A stretch of 64,000 bases of DNA from Paracidovorax valerianellae. Its GTDB lineage: Bacteria; Pseudomonadota; Gammaproteobacteria; Burkholderiales; Burkholderiaceae_C. The position numbers and the translations under genes were made by a program. The stretch is from positions 124,001 to 188,000 of the forward strand of contig NZ_FMZC01000007.1 in NCBI RefSeq assembly GCF_900102625.1, written 5' to 3'. The notes beneath the pieces were generated by a model. It was not told where the DNA came from. It did no database searches and saw nothing but the letters and a program-made list of their open reading frames with translations. This document shows positions 52,472-60,495 of this stretch, piece by piece; positions within the stretch are counted from its first letter, which is position 1; every line of letters starts with the position of its first letter.

Positions 52472-54466
52472 ATGATCGATGCATCCTTTGGGGACCGGCG
52501 CGATGCCCTGCTGGCGGCGCTGTCGCCCGGAGCGCGCAGCGGCACCGGACCCCTGGCGCAGCTGATGCGCGGCGATGGCCTGTACTGCGTGTTCCAGCCC
52601 CTGGCCGATCTGCGCGAGGGCAGCATCTACGCGCACGAGGCCCTGATCCGCGGCCCGGCCGGCACGCCGCTGCACACGCCCGACGTCCTGCTGCAGCGCG
52701 CGCAGGAAGAGAACCTGCTGCAGGACTTCGAACTGCTGTGCGTGTTCATCGCGCTGCAGCAATGGGGCGTGCTGGGCGCGCCGGGGCGGCTTTTCGTGAA
52801 CATCAGCGCCGATGCCCTCGTGCGCGGGGTGGCGCTGTTCGGTGGCGCATCGCTCGCCGATGCGGTGCAGGCCATGGGCGTGTCGGCACGCATGGTGGTG
52901 CTGGAGATCACCGAGCACGAGCGCGTGACCGACATGGACCTGCTGCGCCACGCGCTGAAGGAAGTGCACGCCAGCGGCGCGCGCCTGGCGCTGGACGATT
53001 TCGGCGACGGCCGCTCCAGCCTGCGGCTGTGGTCCGAGGCCAAGCCCGACTTCGTCAAGATCGACAAATACTTCGTGCGCGACCTGCGCGCCCATCCCGA
53101 AAACCTGCAGATGCTGCAGGCCATCAAAGGCATTGCCGACGTGTTCGGCACCACGCTCATCGCCGAGGGCATCGAGACCGAGGACGATCTGCGCGCGCTG
53201 CGCGACCTGGACATTCCCTACGGCCAGGGCTACCTGCTGGGCCGCCCCGCCCCGTTGCCGCGCGACACCATCCTGCTGCCCGCGCTCGACGCCCTGCGCG
53301 ACCGCCGCGTGGCCGTGCTGCCCCACCTGGGCCAGAACGTGCGGCCGGGCATTCTGCGCAACCTGATCGTGGTGCAGGCGCCCACGGCCACGCCAGACAC
53401 CCGCAACGACACGGTGGCCGGGCTGTTCAAGGCGCATGCCGACCTGCACGCGCTGGCCGTGGTGGACGGCACGCGGCCGGTGGCGCTCATCAACCGCCAG
53501 CAGTTCATGAACCACTACGCCACGCTGTACTTTCGCGAAGTGCACGGGCGCAAGCCCTGCATGGCGTTCGCCAACCACGCGCCCCGCGTGGTGGAGCTCG
53601 ACTGCGACGTGGACCAGCTCGTGGGCATCCTCACATCGCAGGACCAGCGCTACCTGAACGACGGCTTCATCGTCACCGACAACGGCCGCTACGCCGGCCT
53701 GGGCACGGGCGACCAGCTGGTGCGCAGCGTCACCGAGGCGCGCATCGAGGCCGCGCGCCACGCCAACCCGCTCACCTTCCTGCCGGGCAACATTCCCATC
53801 AGCCTGCACATGCAGCGCCTGCTGGACAGCGGCACCGAGTTCGTCGCCTGCTACGCCGACCTGAACCACTTCAAGCCGTTCAACGACTACTACGGCTACT
53901 GGCGCGGCGACCAGATGATCCGCCTCGTGGCGCGCCTGGCCGTGACCCATTGCAATGCGCAACGCGACTTCGTGGGGCACGTGGGCGGCGACGACTTCAT
54001 GCTGCTGTTCCAGAGCGCGGACTGGCTGCACCGCTGCCAGCAGATCATCGAAGAGTTCGCGCAGGAGGCCCTGGCGCTGTTCGACGACGCCTCGCGCAAG
54101 GCCGGCGGCATCTGGGCCGAAGACCGGCACGGGGTGAAGCGCTTTTTCACCTGCACCACGCTGTCGATCGGCGCGGTGCGCATCACGCCCGGCGCCATCG
54201 CCCACGCCGAAGAAGTGGCCAACCTCGCCGCCCTGGCCAAACACGACGCCAAGCTGGCCACCAGCGGCCTGGCCTGGCGCGATGCCGACGCCGACACCGA
54301 CCGCACCGCAGGCCCGGGCAACGCCAAAGCCGGCCATAACGGCAGCCGAGGCGACGTCACCCGCGCGGAACCGGGCAGCGGCAACGGCGCCGACCGGCCT
54401 CCGCCGCCCCGGCCCGGCGCTTCACTGGGCGGCCGAAGAGCGGCGGCCCGGGCGGCGATGGACTGA
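52472..54466 (+). CDS. EAL-CBS-GGDEF protein
   Basis: ATG 52472 with AAGG upstream gives 664 residues. The N-terminal EAL domain is complete, with HEALIRGP, LDDFGDG, FVKIDKY, IAEGIETEDD and GYLLGRP, so cyclic di-GMP phosphodiesterase activity is likely. A CBS pair follows (VAGLFKAHADLHALAVVD, GRYAGLGTGDQLV). The C-terminal GGDEF reads GGDDF and may be inactive or only bind GTP. The Pro/Arg-rich tail appears disordered. It follows the response regulator gene by 66 bp. Confidence 0.92.
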   Translation: MIDASFGDRRDALLAALSPGARSGTGPLAQLMRGDGLYCVFQPLADLREGSIYAHEALIRGPAGTPLHTPDVLLQRAQEENLLQDFELLCVFIALQQWGVLGAPGRLFVNISADALVRGVALFGGASLADAVQAMGVSARMVVLEITEHERVTDMDLLRHALKEVHASGARLALDDFGDGRSSLRLWSEAKPDFVKIDKYFVRDLRAHPENLQMLQAIKGIADVFGTTLIAEGIETEDDLRALRDLDIPYGQGYLLGRPAPLPRDTILLPALDALRDRRVAVLPHLGQNVRPGILRNLIVVQAPTATPDTRNDTVAGLFKAHADLHALAVVDGTRPVALINRQQFMNHYATLYFREVHGRKPCMAFANHAPRVVELDCDVDQLVGILTSQDQRYLNDGFIVTDNGRYAGLGTGDQLVRSVTEARIEAARHANPLTFLPGNIPISLHMQRLLDSGTEFVACYADLNHFKPFNDYYGYWRGDQMIRLVARLAVTHCNAQRDFVGHVGGDDFMLLFQSADWLHRCQQIIEEFAQEALALFDDASRKAGGIWAEDRHGVKRFFTCTTLSIGAVRITPGAIAHAEEVANLAALAKHDAKLATSGLAWRDADADTDRTAGPGNAKAGHNGSRGDVTRAEPGSGNGADRPPPPRPGASLGGRRAAARAAMD

Positions 54467-54498
54467 GGTTTCGGCGGCATCGCCGGCACGCGGACCGG

Positions 54499-55752
54499 TC
54501 ATGGCACCGGCGCGCCGCCTTCGAACCAGCGCCGCACGATGTCGCGCTCCTCGTCCGTCATGCCGGTGGCGTTGTTCATGGGCATGAGCTTTTGCACCAC
54601 GGCCTGCTGGTAGATCGCCTGGGCGTGCTGCTGGATGGACTGCGGCGAATCGAGCCGCAGGTTCTTCATCTGCACCTGTTCGCCATGGCACAGCGTGCAG
54701 CGCTGCGCCAAGACGGCCTGCAAACGGTCATAAGACATTTTGGCCTCCACCGCAATATCATCGCCATTCTTTGCTATTGAATTTATAGCAACACCTGCGG
54801 CGAGCGGCGCAGCGGCTGGCCGGGGCGCGGGCCGCATCCAGACGATGGCGCCGGCAATGGCCGCCACCCCCACCAGCGCGTACGGCAGCGGATTGCCGTT
54901 GCGCCCCAGCTTGTAGCCGTGGCGCATCACGAAGAACTGCCGGATGGCCGCACCCGCGAACATCATCACGATCAGCACCAGCCAGTTCTGCGGGTGGCCC
55001 CACGTGAAGCTGTAGTGGTTGGACAGCATGGCGAACAGCACCGGCAGCGTGAAGTAGGTGTTGTGCACGCTGCGCTGCTTGCCACGCTTGCCGTGGATCG
55101 GGTCCACGGGCTGGCCGGCCTGGATGGAAGCGACCATTTTTTTCTGCCCTGGAATGATCCAGAAGAACACGTTGGCGCTCATGGCCGTGGCGATCATCGC
55201 GCCCACCAGCAAAAAAGCCGCGCGCCCGGCGAACCAGTGGCAGGCGAGCCACGAGGCCACGCACACCAGCCCGAACACCAGCGCGCCGACGATGGCATCC
55301 CCATTCCTGCGCTGCCCGAACACGCGGCACACCGCGTCGTACAGCAGCCAGAACACCACCAGGAAACCCAGCGCCGCGCCGATGGCCGCAGGCGGCGCCC
55401 AGTCCATGCGCGACTTGTCGATGAGGTAGGTGCCCGCGCTCCACAGGTACGACACCGTGAAGAGCGCAAAGCCGCTCAGCCAGGTGCTGTAGCTCTCCCA
55501 ATAGAACCAGTGCAGGTGCGCGGGCAGCTTCGGGGGCGATACGGCGAACTTCACCGGGTGGTAGAAGCCGCCGCCGTGCACGGCCCAGAGCTCGCCGCTC
55601 ACGCCCTGCTTTTTGAGGTCGTCATCGACCGGCGGCGTGAGGCTGCTGTCCAGAAAGACGAAGTAGAACGACGAGCCCACCCAGGCGATCGCGGTGATGA
55701 CGTGGACCCAGCGCAGCAGCAGGTTGGCCCAGTCGAGGAGATAGCTTTCCAT
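54499..55752 (-). CDS. puuD: Membrane urate oxidase PuuD with cytochrome c domain
   Basis: ATG 55752 gives 417 residues. Eight or nine hydrophobic helices form the PuuD membrane region (WVHVITAIAWVGSSFYFVFLD, WAVHGGGFYHPVKF). A linker, then the cytochrome c domain with haem motif CTLCH and a distal Met in KLMPMNNATGMTD, complete it. It oxidises urate to 5-hydroxyisourate and passes electrons to the respiratory chain. The linker (AAGVAINSIAKNG) is encoded in part by a TGCTAT...ATAGCA palindrome. Confidence 0.93.
   Translation of the reverse strand: MESYLLDWANLLLRWVHVITAIAWVGSSFYFVFLDSSLTPPVDDDLKKQGVSGELWAVHGGGFYHPVKFAVSPPKLPAHLHWFYWESYSTWLSGFALFTVSYLWSAGTYLIDKSRMDWAPPAAIGAALGFLVVFWLLYDAVCRVFGQRRNGDAIVGALVFGLVCVASWLACHWFAGRAAFLLVGAMIATAMSANVFFWIIPGQKKMVASIQAGQPVDPIHGKRGKQRSVHNTYFTLPVLFAMLSNHYSFTWGHPQNWLVLIVMMFAGAAIRQFFVMRHGYKLGRNGNPLPYALVGVAAIAGAIVWMRPAPRPAAAPLAAGVAINSIAKNGDDIAVEAKMSYDRLQAVLAQRCTLCHGEQVQMKNLRLDSPQSIQQHAQAIYQQAVVQKLMPMNNATGMTDEERDIVRRWFEGGAPVP
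54772..54790. repeat. Palindromic element within the puuD linker
   Basis: TGCTATTGAATTTATAGCA (6-bp arms, 7-bp spacer) shares the core of the dispersed element at 22559 and 25815. Its AT content contrasts sharply with the surrounding 65-70% GC coding sequence, and it stays in frame. Confidence 0.6.
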
Positions 55753-55967
55753 GTGTGTCAGCCTCGGCGGCGCACGGGGCGCCATGGGGCGGCGCGTGGC
55801 ACCACCCGGTCGACCTGCTCACCACTGCGGGCGCTCTGAGCAGAAGAAAAGGCCGCGCACCTGGGGGCTGACGACACATCGGCTCCGGGCACCGCTGCGA
55901 CCTGTGCGGCAAGTGTATGCAGGAATCGTTCCTGCAAAGCCCCTCGCGCGGCGCGCCGCCTGCGGAC

Positions 55968-56867
55968 TTACCCGGGCAGCCCGCCGGCTTCACGCGCTGC
56001 TTCAGGCCCTGCCTCAAGTCCTCCTACCGGCACCGCAGCCCCGCGCAGCGCCAGCAACTGCGCCGCCACCGACACGGCAATCACCTCGGGCTCCTTGCCT
56101 TCGATGCCGGGCAAACCGATGGGGCTGGTGACCCAGGCCAGTTCCTGCGGCGCAAAGCCGCGCGCCGCGAGCCGGTGCGAAAAGGTCGCCCACTTGGTGC
56201 GGCTTCCGATGAGCCCGATGAACGGCAGGTCGCCCCGCTCGCGCTGGCGCAGCAGGCAGGCGGCGATCACGTCCAGATCCTCGGCGTGGCTGAAGCTCAT
56301 GACCAGCACGTGCGAGCCGGCCGCCAGCGACGGCACGGCCGCGTGCACCGGATCGGAGTGCTCGCACGCCACGCCGGGCGGCGAGTCGTCGGGGAACACG
56401 CTGTCGCGGCTGTCGATCCACGCCAGGGCGAACGGCAGCGGGGCCAGCACGCGCACCAAAGCGTGGCCCACGTGGCCGGCGCCGAACAGCGCCACGGGCG
56501 TGCACCGGGGCGCCAGCCGCCGCGCCAGCGCCGCACGGTCATCCGGCCCGACCAGGGTGAAGCGCAGGAACACGACGCCGCCGCAGCACTGGCCCAGGCT
56601 GGGTCCGAGCGCGAAGCGCAGCACTTCCGCCTGCGTCTGCGTCTGCGTCTGCGGGCCACCCTCACCCGCCAGCCGTCGGCGCGCCTGGGCGATGGCGTCG
56701 AATTCGAGCCGGCCACCGCCGATGGTGCCGACCAGCCCGTCGGCGCACACGGCCATCCACGCCCCGCGCTCGCGCGGCACCGAGCCTTGGGTAGACTCCA
56801 CCTCGACCACGCAGGCCGGGCAGTGCGCCAAGCCCGCCAGCAAACGATGCAACGCCGCCATCACCAT
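55968..56867 (-). CDS. xdhC: Xanthine dehydrogenase accessory protein
   Basis: ATG 56867 has GGAGG seven bases upstream and gives 299 residues. The N-terminal domain has ESTQGSVPRERGAWM and GTIGGGRLEF, with CCGG; the C-terminal Rossmann region has LFGAGHVGHALVRVL and GLIGSRTKW. XdhC binds and sulfurates the molybdopterin cofactor before it enters XdhB. It sits between puuD and the hydroxyisourate hydrolase, apart from xdhAB but in the same pathway. A QTQTQTQ tract comes from a hexanucleotide repeat. Confidence 0.93.
   Translation of the reverse strand: MVMAALHRLLAGLAHCPACVVEVESTQGSVPRERGAWMAVCADGLVGTIGGGRLEFDAIAQARRRLAGEGGPQTQTQTQAEVLRFALGPSLGQCCGGVVFLRFTLVGPDDRAALARRLAPRCTPVALFGAGHVGHALVRVLAPLPFALAWIDSRDSVFPDDSPPGVACEHSDPVHAAVPSLAAGSHVLVMSFSHAEDLDVIAACLLRQRERGDLPFIGLIGSRTKWATFSHRLAARGFAPQELAWVTSPIGLPGIEGKEPEVIAVSVAAQLLALRGAAVPVGGLEAGPEAAREAGGLPG
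56630..56653. repeat. Hexanucleotide tandem repeat in xdhC
   Basis: GTCTGC-type units repeated three to four times encode alternating Gln-Thr. Units of six bases keep the reading frame, so variation would only alter tract length. Confidence 0.75.
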
Positions 56868-56941
56868 CCGAGTCCTCCGGTACGCCCCGCGCAACGGCCG
56901 CGCAGGCACCGCACAGCATAGCCACAGAGAGACCCTGCACC

Positions 56942-57496
56942 ATGTCCTCCCCTTCTCCTGAACGCCAGCCCCGCCGCCCGCGCGGCCGGTGGCTGGCGGC
57001 CAGCGCCATGGCCGCCCTGGCATCTCTCATCGCGGCCTGCCGATCGTCTGGGCCGGAACCGGAGCCCCCGCCCGCCAAGCCCGCTTCGGACACCAGCAGC
57101 CCGCTGGAAAAAGAGGTGGTCGGCCCGGTGCCCGCCGAAAAAGGCTCTGCGCGCCCCTCGGCCGCCGAAACGCCACGCGCCTACCGGCAGGACGCCGCCA
57201 CCCACCTCTATGAGCTGAACGCCCAGCGCATCTACAAAGGCAAGCTGCCGCCCCTGCTGTATGCCATCGGCACGCTGCAGGTGGACATCGACCGCGCCGG
57301 CCGCGTCACGCGGCTGAACTGGATGCGCGCGCCGCGCCATGCACCCGAGGTCATCGCCGAGATCGAGCGCACCGTGCGCGCCGCCGCGCCCTACCCCGTG
57401 CCCTCGCGGATGGGCAAGGTCACCTACACCGACACCTGGCTGTGGCACAAGTCCGGGCGCTTTCAGCTCGACACCCTGACGGAAGGGCAGCTCTGA
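56942..57496 (+). CDS. Lipoprotein with TonB-like C-terminal domain
   Basis: 184 residues. A basic n-region (RQPRRPRGRW) and LASLIAAC give a lipoprotein signal, then a Pro-rich spacer (PEPEPPPAKPAS). The C-terminal 100 residues, with YKGKLPPLLYAIGTLQVDIDRAGRVTRLNWMRAP and ERTVRAAAPYPVPSRMG, resemble the TonB C-terminal fold, without the TonB transmembrane anchor. Function unknown. Divergent from xdhC and convergent with the hydrolase gene. Confidence 0.72.
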   Translation: MSSPSPERQPRRPRGRWLAASAMAALASLIAACRSSGPEPEPPPAKPASDTSSPLEKEVVGPVPAEKGSARPSAAETPRAYRQDAATHLYELNAQRIYKGKLPPLLYAIGTLQVDIDRAGRVTRLNWMRAPRHAPEVIAEIERTVRAAAPYPVPSRMGKVTYTDTWLWHKSGRFQLDTLTEGQL

Positions 57497-57541
57497 GGCT
57501 GCCATGGAATCTGCGCGGCCTGCCCGGCTTGCGCAGCGGGG

Positions 57542-57892
57542 CTACGAGCCGCGGTAGGTGGAGTAGCTCCACGGGCTGACCAGCAAGGGCACGTGGTAGT
57601 GCTGGTCCGCATGGGCCACGCCGAAATCCAGGCTCACCTGGTTCAGGAAGTTGGGCTCGGGCAACTCCACCCCGCGGCTGCGGAAATAGCCCGCCACATC
57701 GAACGTCAGGCGGTAGGTGCCGGCCCGCAGGCTGGCGTTGTCGAATAACGGCGCATCGGTGCGGCCATCCTGGTTGAGGACCAGGCGCTGCAGCAGCGTG
57801 GCCGCCTCGCCGTGCGTGGCATACAGCGCTACGGCCATTCCTGCGGCGGGGCATCCGTGCATGGTGTCGAGAACGTGGGTGCTGAGGCCCAT
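57542..57892 (-). CDS. 5-hydroxyisourate hydrolase (transthyretin-like)
   Basis: ATG 57892 has AAGGAG eight bases upstream and gives 116 residues. LSTHVLDTMHGCPAAGM at the N-terminus, HYHVPLLVSPWSYSTY and the terminal YRGS are the active-site signatures of the family. It opens the ring of the PuuD product to OHCU. The OHCU decarboxylase and allantoin genes are not in the window. Confidence 0.95.
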   Translation of the reverse strand: MGLSTHVLDTMHGCPAAGMAVALYATHGEAATLLQRLVLNQDGRTDAPLFDNASLRAGTYRLTFDVAGYFRSRGVELPEPNFLNQVSLDFGVAHADQHYHVPLLVSPWSYSTYRGS

Positions 57893-58153
57893 GGGCCATC
57901 TCCTTGGGTGAATGGAACGACAAAACGGGGGAGCGAAATGGCGACCGCCGCCTGGGGCACGCCGGTACTGGCCGAGTATGCATGCGGCCATGCAGCCCGG
58001 CTTGCAAGGCATTCAGCCCGAATCTTTCGGACATTTACAAACAGGGGTCGGCGCATACAAATAATCGGCATGAATAAAGCCTGCCCCTGGATATCATCGC
58101 CACGCTTGAATTTTCAAGCCGCGATTTTGATAACCATGAATGGAGGTTTTTAC

Positions 58154-58588
58154 ATGCAACGCTTCGCAGCCTTGTTATTGGCTTCGTCTTTTTCCTTGAT
58201 GGCGCTGCCCGCCAGTGCCAAAAGCCGCCTCGATAATCTCGCCGACATCCAGCAGGCGCTGGCATCCGGGAGCGATGTGGCGGTGGCCATCGACCTGTCG
58301 CAGTGCACCGCCAACTCGGCCAACGCCACGCCCACCCGCACGCGCGGCGGGCTGCGCATCGAGGCGTACCGCATCGTCGAAGACGGCACGCTCTCCTTCA
58401 GCGACGGCCATTTCACCGTGGCCCGCGACGGCCAGCCCATCCAGCAACTGCTGCGCTACCAAGTGCGGCCGGACGGCACCATCGACTTCACGATGTTCGT
58501 CTTTGACCTGCCCAGCTACCAGCAACGCTCCGAACCGGTAGCGTACCGCTGCGCGATCAACCAGGGCCTGCGCTTTCACGCGGATTAA
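58154..58588 (+). CDS. VirK family protein
   Basis: ATG 58154 with GGAGG eight bases upstream gives 144 residues with a signal peptide (MQRFAALLLASSFSLMALPASA). LADIQQALASGSDVAVAIDLSQC, RGGLRIEAYRI and YQVRPDGTI match the VirK domain known from plant-associated proteobacteria. It is probably periplasmic or secreted. The role in virulence is not established. Strong terminator follows. Confidence 0.85.
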   Translation: MQRFAALLLASSFSLMALPASAKSRLDNLADIQQALASGSDVAVAIDLSQCTANSANATPTRTRGGLRIEAYRIVEDGTLSFSDGHFTVARDGQPIQQLLRYQVRPDGTIDFTMFVFDLPSYQQRSEPVAYRCAINQGLRFHAD

Positions 58589-58610
58589 TCCTGCCAAGGG
58601 CTGAAAGCAG

Positions 58611-58652
58611 GCCGCCCCAGATATTCCGATGAATATCCGGGGCGGCTTTTTC
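58611..58652 (+). terminator. Rho-independent terminator after the VirK gene
   Basis: GCCGCCCC-GATATTC pairs with GAATAT-CGGGGCGGC around CGAT, with one bulge, and TTTTTC follows. Long stem (about 15 bp). Confidence 0.9.
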
Positions 58653-58768
58653 GCTATGGCTTCCAGGCTGCTTACCAAAAAGCGGCCCGGTCGCATTTTC
58701 AGGCCGCCCAGAATCTACCGGGGTGCATTTTTCTTTGGATTATCAAAATCCGAAAGAAAACATCGATT

Positions 58769-60241
58769 TCAGCGCGCGGCGCAGAATCCGAACTCCGCTT
58801 TCGCGCCGGGTGAGAGTGTCTTGTTCCAGTCCACGCCGGAAGCATTGAGCGTGCTGCCCGACTGCGACCACACCGCGTTCCACAGGTTGTTGACGGTGCC
58901 GCTGATGGTCAGGTTGAGCGCCCAGTTGCCCGCAACGCTGCCCGTGTTGGTGACCTGCACGCGCTCGCAGTAGCCCGTGTTCCAACTGCTGTCCACGATG
59001 ATCTCCGTGCTGAAGCTGGCGGTGCCTGAAGGAGGCGTGGTGGGAGGCGTAGTAGGAGGCGTAGTAGGAGGCGTGGTCGGGGGAGTCGTTGGCGGCGTGG
59101 TGGGTGGCGTCGTGGGCGGGGTGATCGTGCCATCGCCCCACAGTCGCTTGAGCAGCGTGACCTTGTCAGCGCGCACCGTCGTCCAGTCATCGTTCAGGAT
59201 GCCGCCCGTGTCGCCGCTGTTGGGGTTCCACGACCAGTAGAAGCCGCTGCGGATGCCCTTGCCGATCAGGTAATCCACCAGCTTGTTCTGCCACGCCACG
59301 TCGCGTGCATCGCCCTGGCCGAACTTGCCGCCGAACTCGCCCAGCAGCACGGCATGGCCGGCTTGCACGAAGCGGCCGAAGTGCTGCTCCCAGATGGCCG
59401 GCATGTTGTCAGGAAAGTCGGAGGCACTGAAATACGCTTGCCCGAACACGTCCGGCCCGTAGGTGTGCGGCGCGAGCAGCAGGCGGTCGGCCGGAATGTT
59501 CAAAGGCGTGCATGCCAAAGGCTCCAGGCTGCCGCCCCACCAGTGGCCTCCGCTGCTGGAGCAACTCGGGTTCTCGGCAACGCCTTCCACCACGATCAGC
59601 CAGCGGGGCGCCACTTGCAGCACGGCGGCCGAGGCGCGCTCGGCGGCGCGGTTCCAGTCGGTGGCGTCGTTGCCGGTGCCCCAGGTGGCGGCGCCGTGCG
59701 GCTCGTTCTTCAGGTCCAGCCCGATGACGCCGGGCACGCTGGCGTAGCGCTGCGCGACGAAGGTCAGGTCGGTGATCCACTGCTGCTCGCTGTAGGACGG
59801 CGTGTACCAGAGTTCGGAAATGCTCTGGCAGTCGGGCGTGTGGTGGTCGAGCAGCACGTACATGCCGCGGCTGCTGATCTCGTTGACGACCTTGTCCATC
59901 ACCTGCAGCGCGCTCAGGCCTTGCAGGTCGGCGTTGCGGCCGTAGTCGATGCTGTTGGGGGGCGTGCCGCGCAGGGTTTGCGGGCAAAACGGCAGGCGCA
60001 CGGCGTTGAAGCCCTGGTCCTGCATCTGCGTGATCATGTCCTTCCAGTTGCGGGCCCACAGCCCGTGAACCACGTTGTTGTTGGTTTCAAAGCCAAACCA
60101 GTTCACGCCCCGAAGCTGCACGGCACTGCCGCTGTCGTCCACCACCTTGCCCGCATTGATCGCATAGCTCCAGGAAAGGCTGCTGGCCGCCATCAGGCAC
60201 CCACCCAGCACCAGCTTTTTCAAAAAGGATTTCATCGCCAT
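58769..60241 (-). CDS. GH5 endoglucanase with C-terminal CBM2
   Basis: ATG 60241 has GGAGG six bases upstream. The 490-residue precursor has a signal peptide (residues 1-26, SLSWSYA), then a GH5 barrel with LRGVNWFGFET, the acid/base E180 in LKNEP and nucleophile E302 in LGEFGG. A (TPPT)n linker (373-404) leads to a cellulose-binding CBM2 with WNTGYCERVQVTN and a terminal Cys. It should be secreted by type II secretion and cleave plant cellulose. Confidence 0.93.
   Translation of the reverse strand: MAMKSFLKKLVLGGCLMAASSLSWSYAINAGKVVDDSGSAVQLRGVNWFGFETNNNVVHGLWARNWKDMITQMQDQGFNAVRLPFCPQTLRGTPPNSIDYGRNADLQGLSALQVMDKVVNEISSRGMYVLLDHHTPDCQSISELWYTPSYSEQQWITDLTFVAQRYASVPGVIGLDLKNEPHGAATWGTGNDATDWNRAAERASAAVLQVAPRWLIVVEGVAENPSCSSSGGHWWGGSLEPLACTPLNIPADRLLLAPHTYGPDVFGQAYFSASDFPDNMPAIWEQHFGRFVQAGHAVLLGEFGGKFGQGDARDVAWQNKLVDYLIGKGIRSGFYWSWNPNSGDTGGILNDDWTTVRADKVTLLKRLWGDGTITPPTTPPTTPPTTPPTTPPTTPPTTPPTTPPSGTASFSTEIIVDSSWNTGYCERVQVTNTGSVAGNWALNLTISGTVNNLWNAVWSQSGSTLNASGVDWNKTLSPGAKAEFGFCAAR
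59033..59122. repeat. 12-bp tandem repeats encoding the cellulase linker
   Basis: Seven to eight diverged units of the GGAGGCGTAGTA type encode the (TPPT)n linker. Copy changes would alter linker length in frame. Confidence 0.85.
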
Positions 60242-60495
60242 GTCGCACCTCCGAGGTTGATAGGAAGCTCCCGCCCGGACGCCGCACCAGCGGCCAAAAT
60301 TCTTCCTGGCGGAAACCGCAGCCATGCTAGTGCTCGAGTTCCTTTTAAAAGTGCAACTTTTGAAGGCAGACGTTCGCAATTGCAAATGGAATGGCCGCGT
60401 TCGGCCCCACCCCGTGGGGCGGCAGAGGCAACTTCTCTACACTCGCCACGGCGCCGCCCCCTGGGCCGCCCACCGATCAATAACGAGGAGAGAGC

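Noticed and set aside
52424-54337. 637-codon open frame antisense to the EAL-GGDEF gene
   Set aside because: Composition (Gln, His, Val, Ala-rich) is typical of GC-rich antisense shadows.
59033-59122. Repeat array considered as CRISPR or minisatellite
   Set aside because: Units are adjacent without spacers and encode the Pro/Thr linker of the cellulase.
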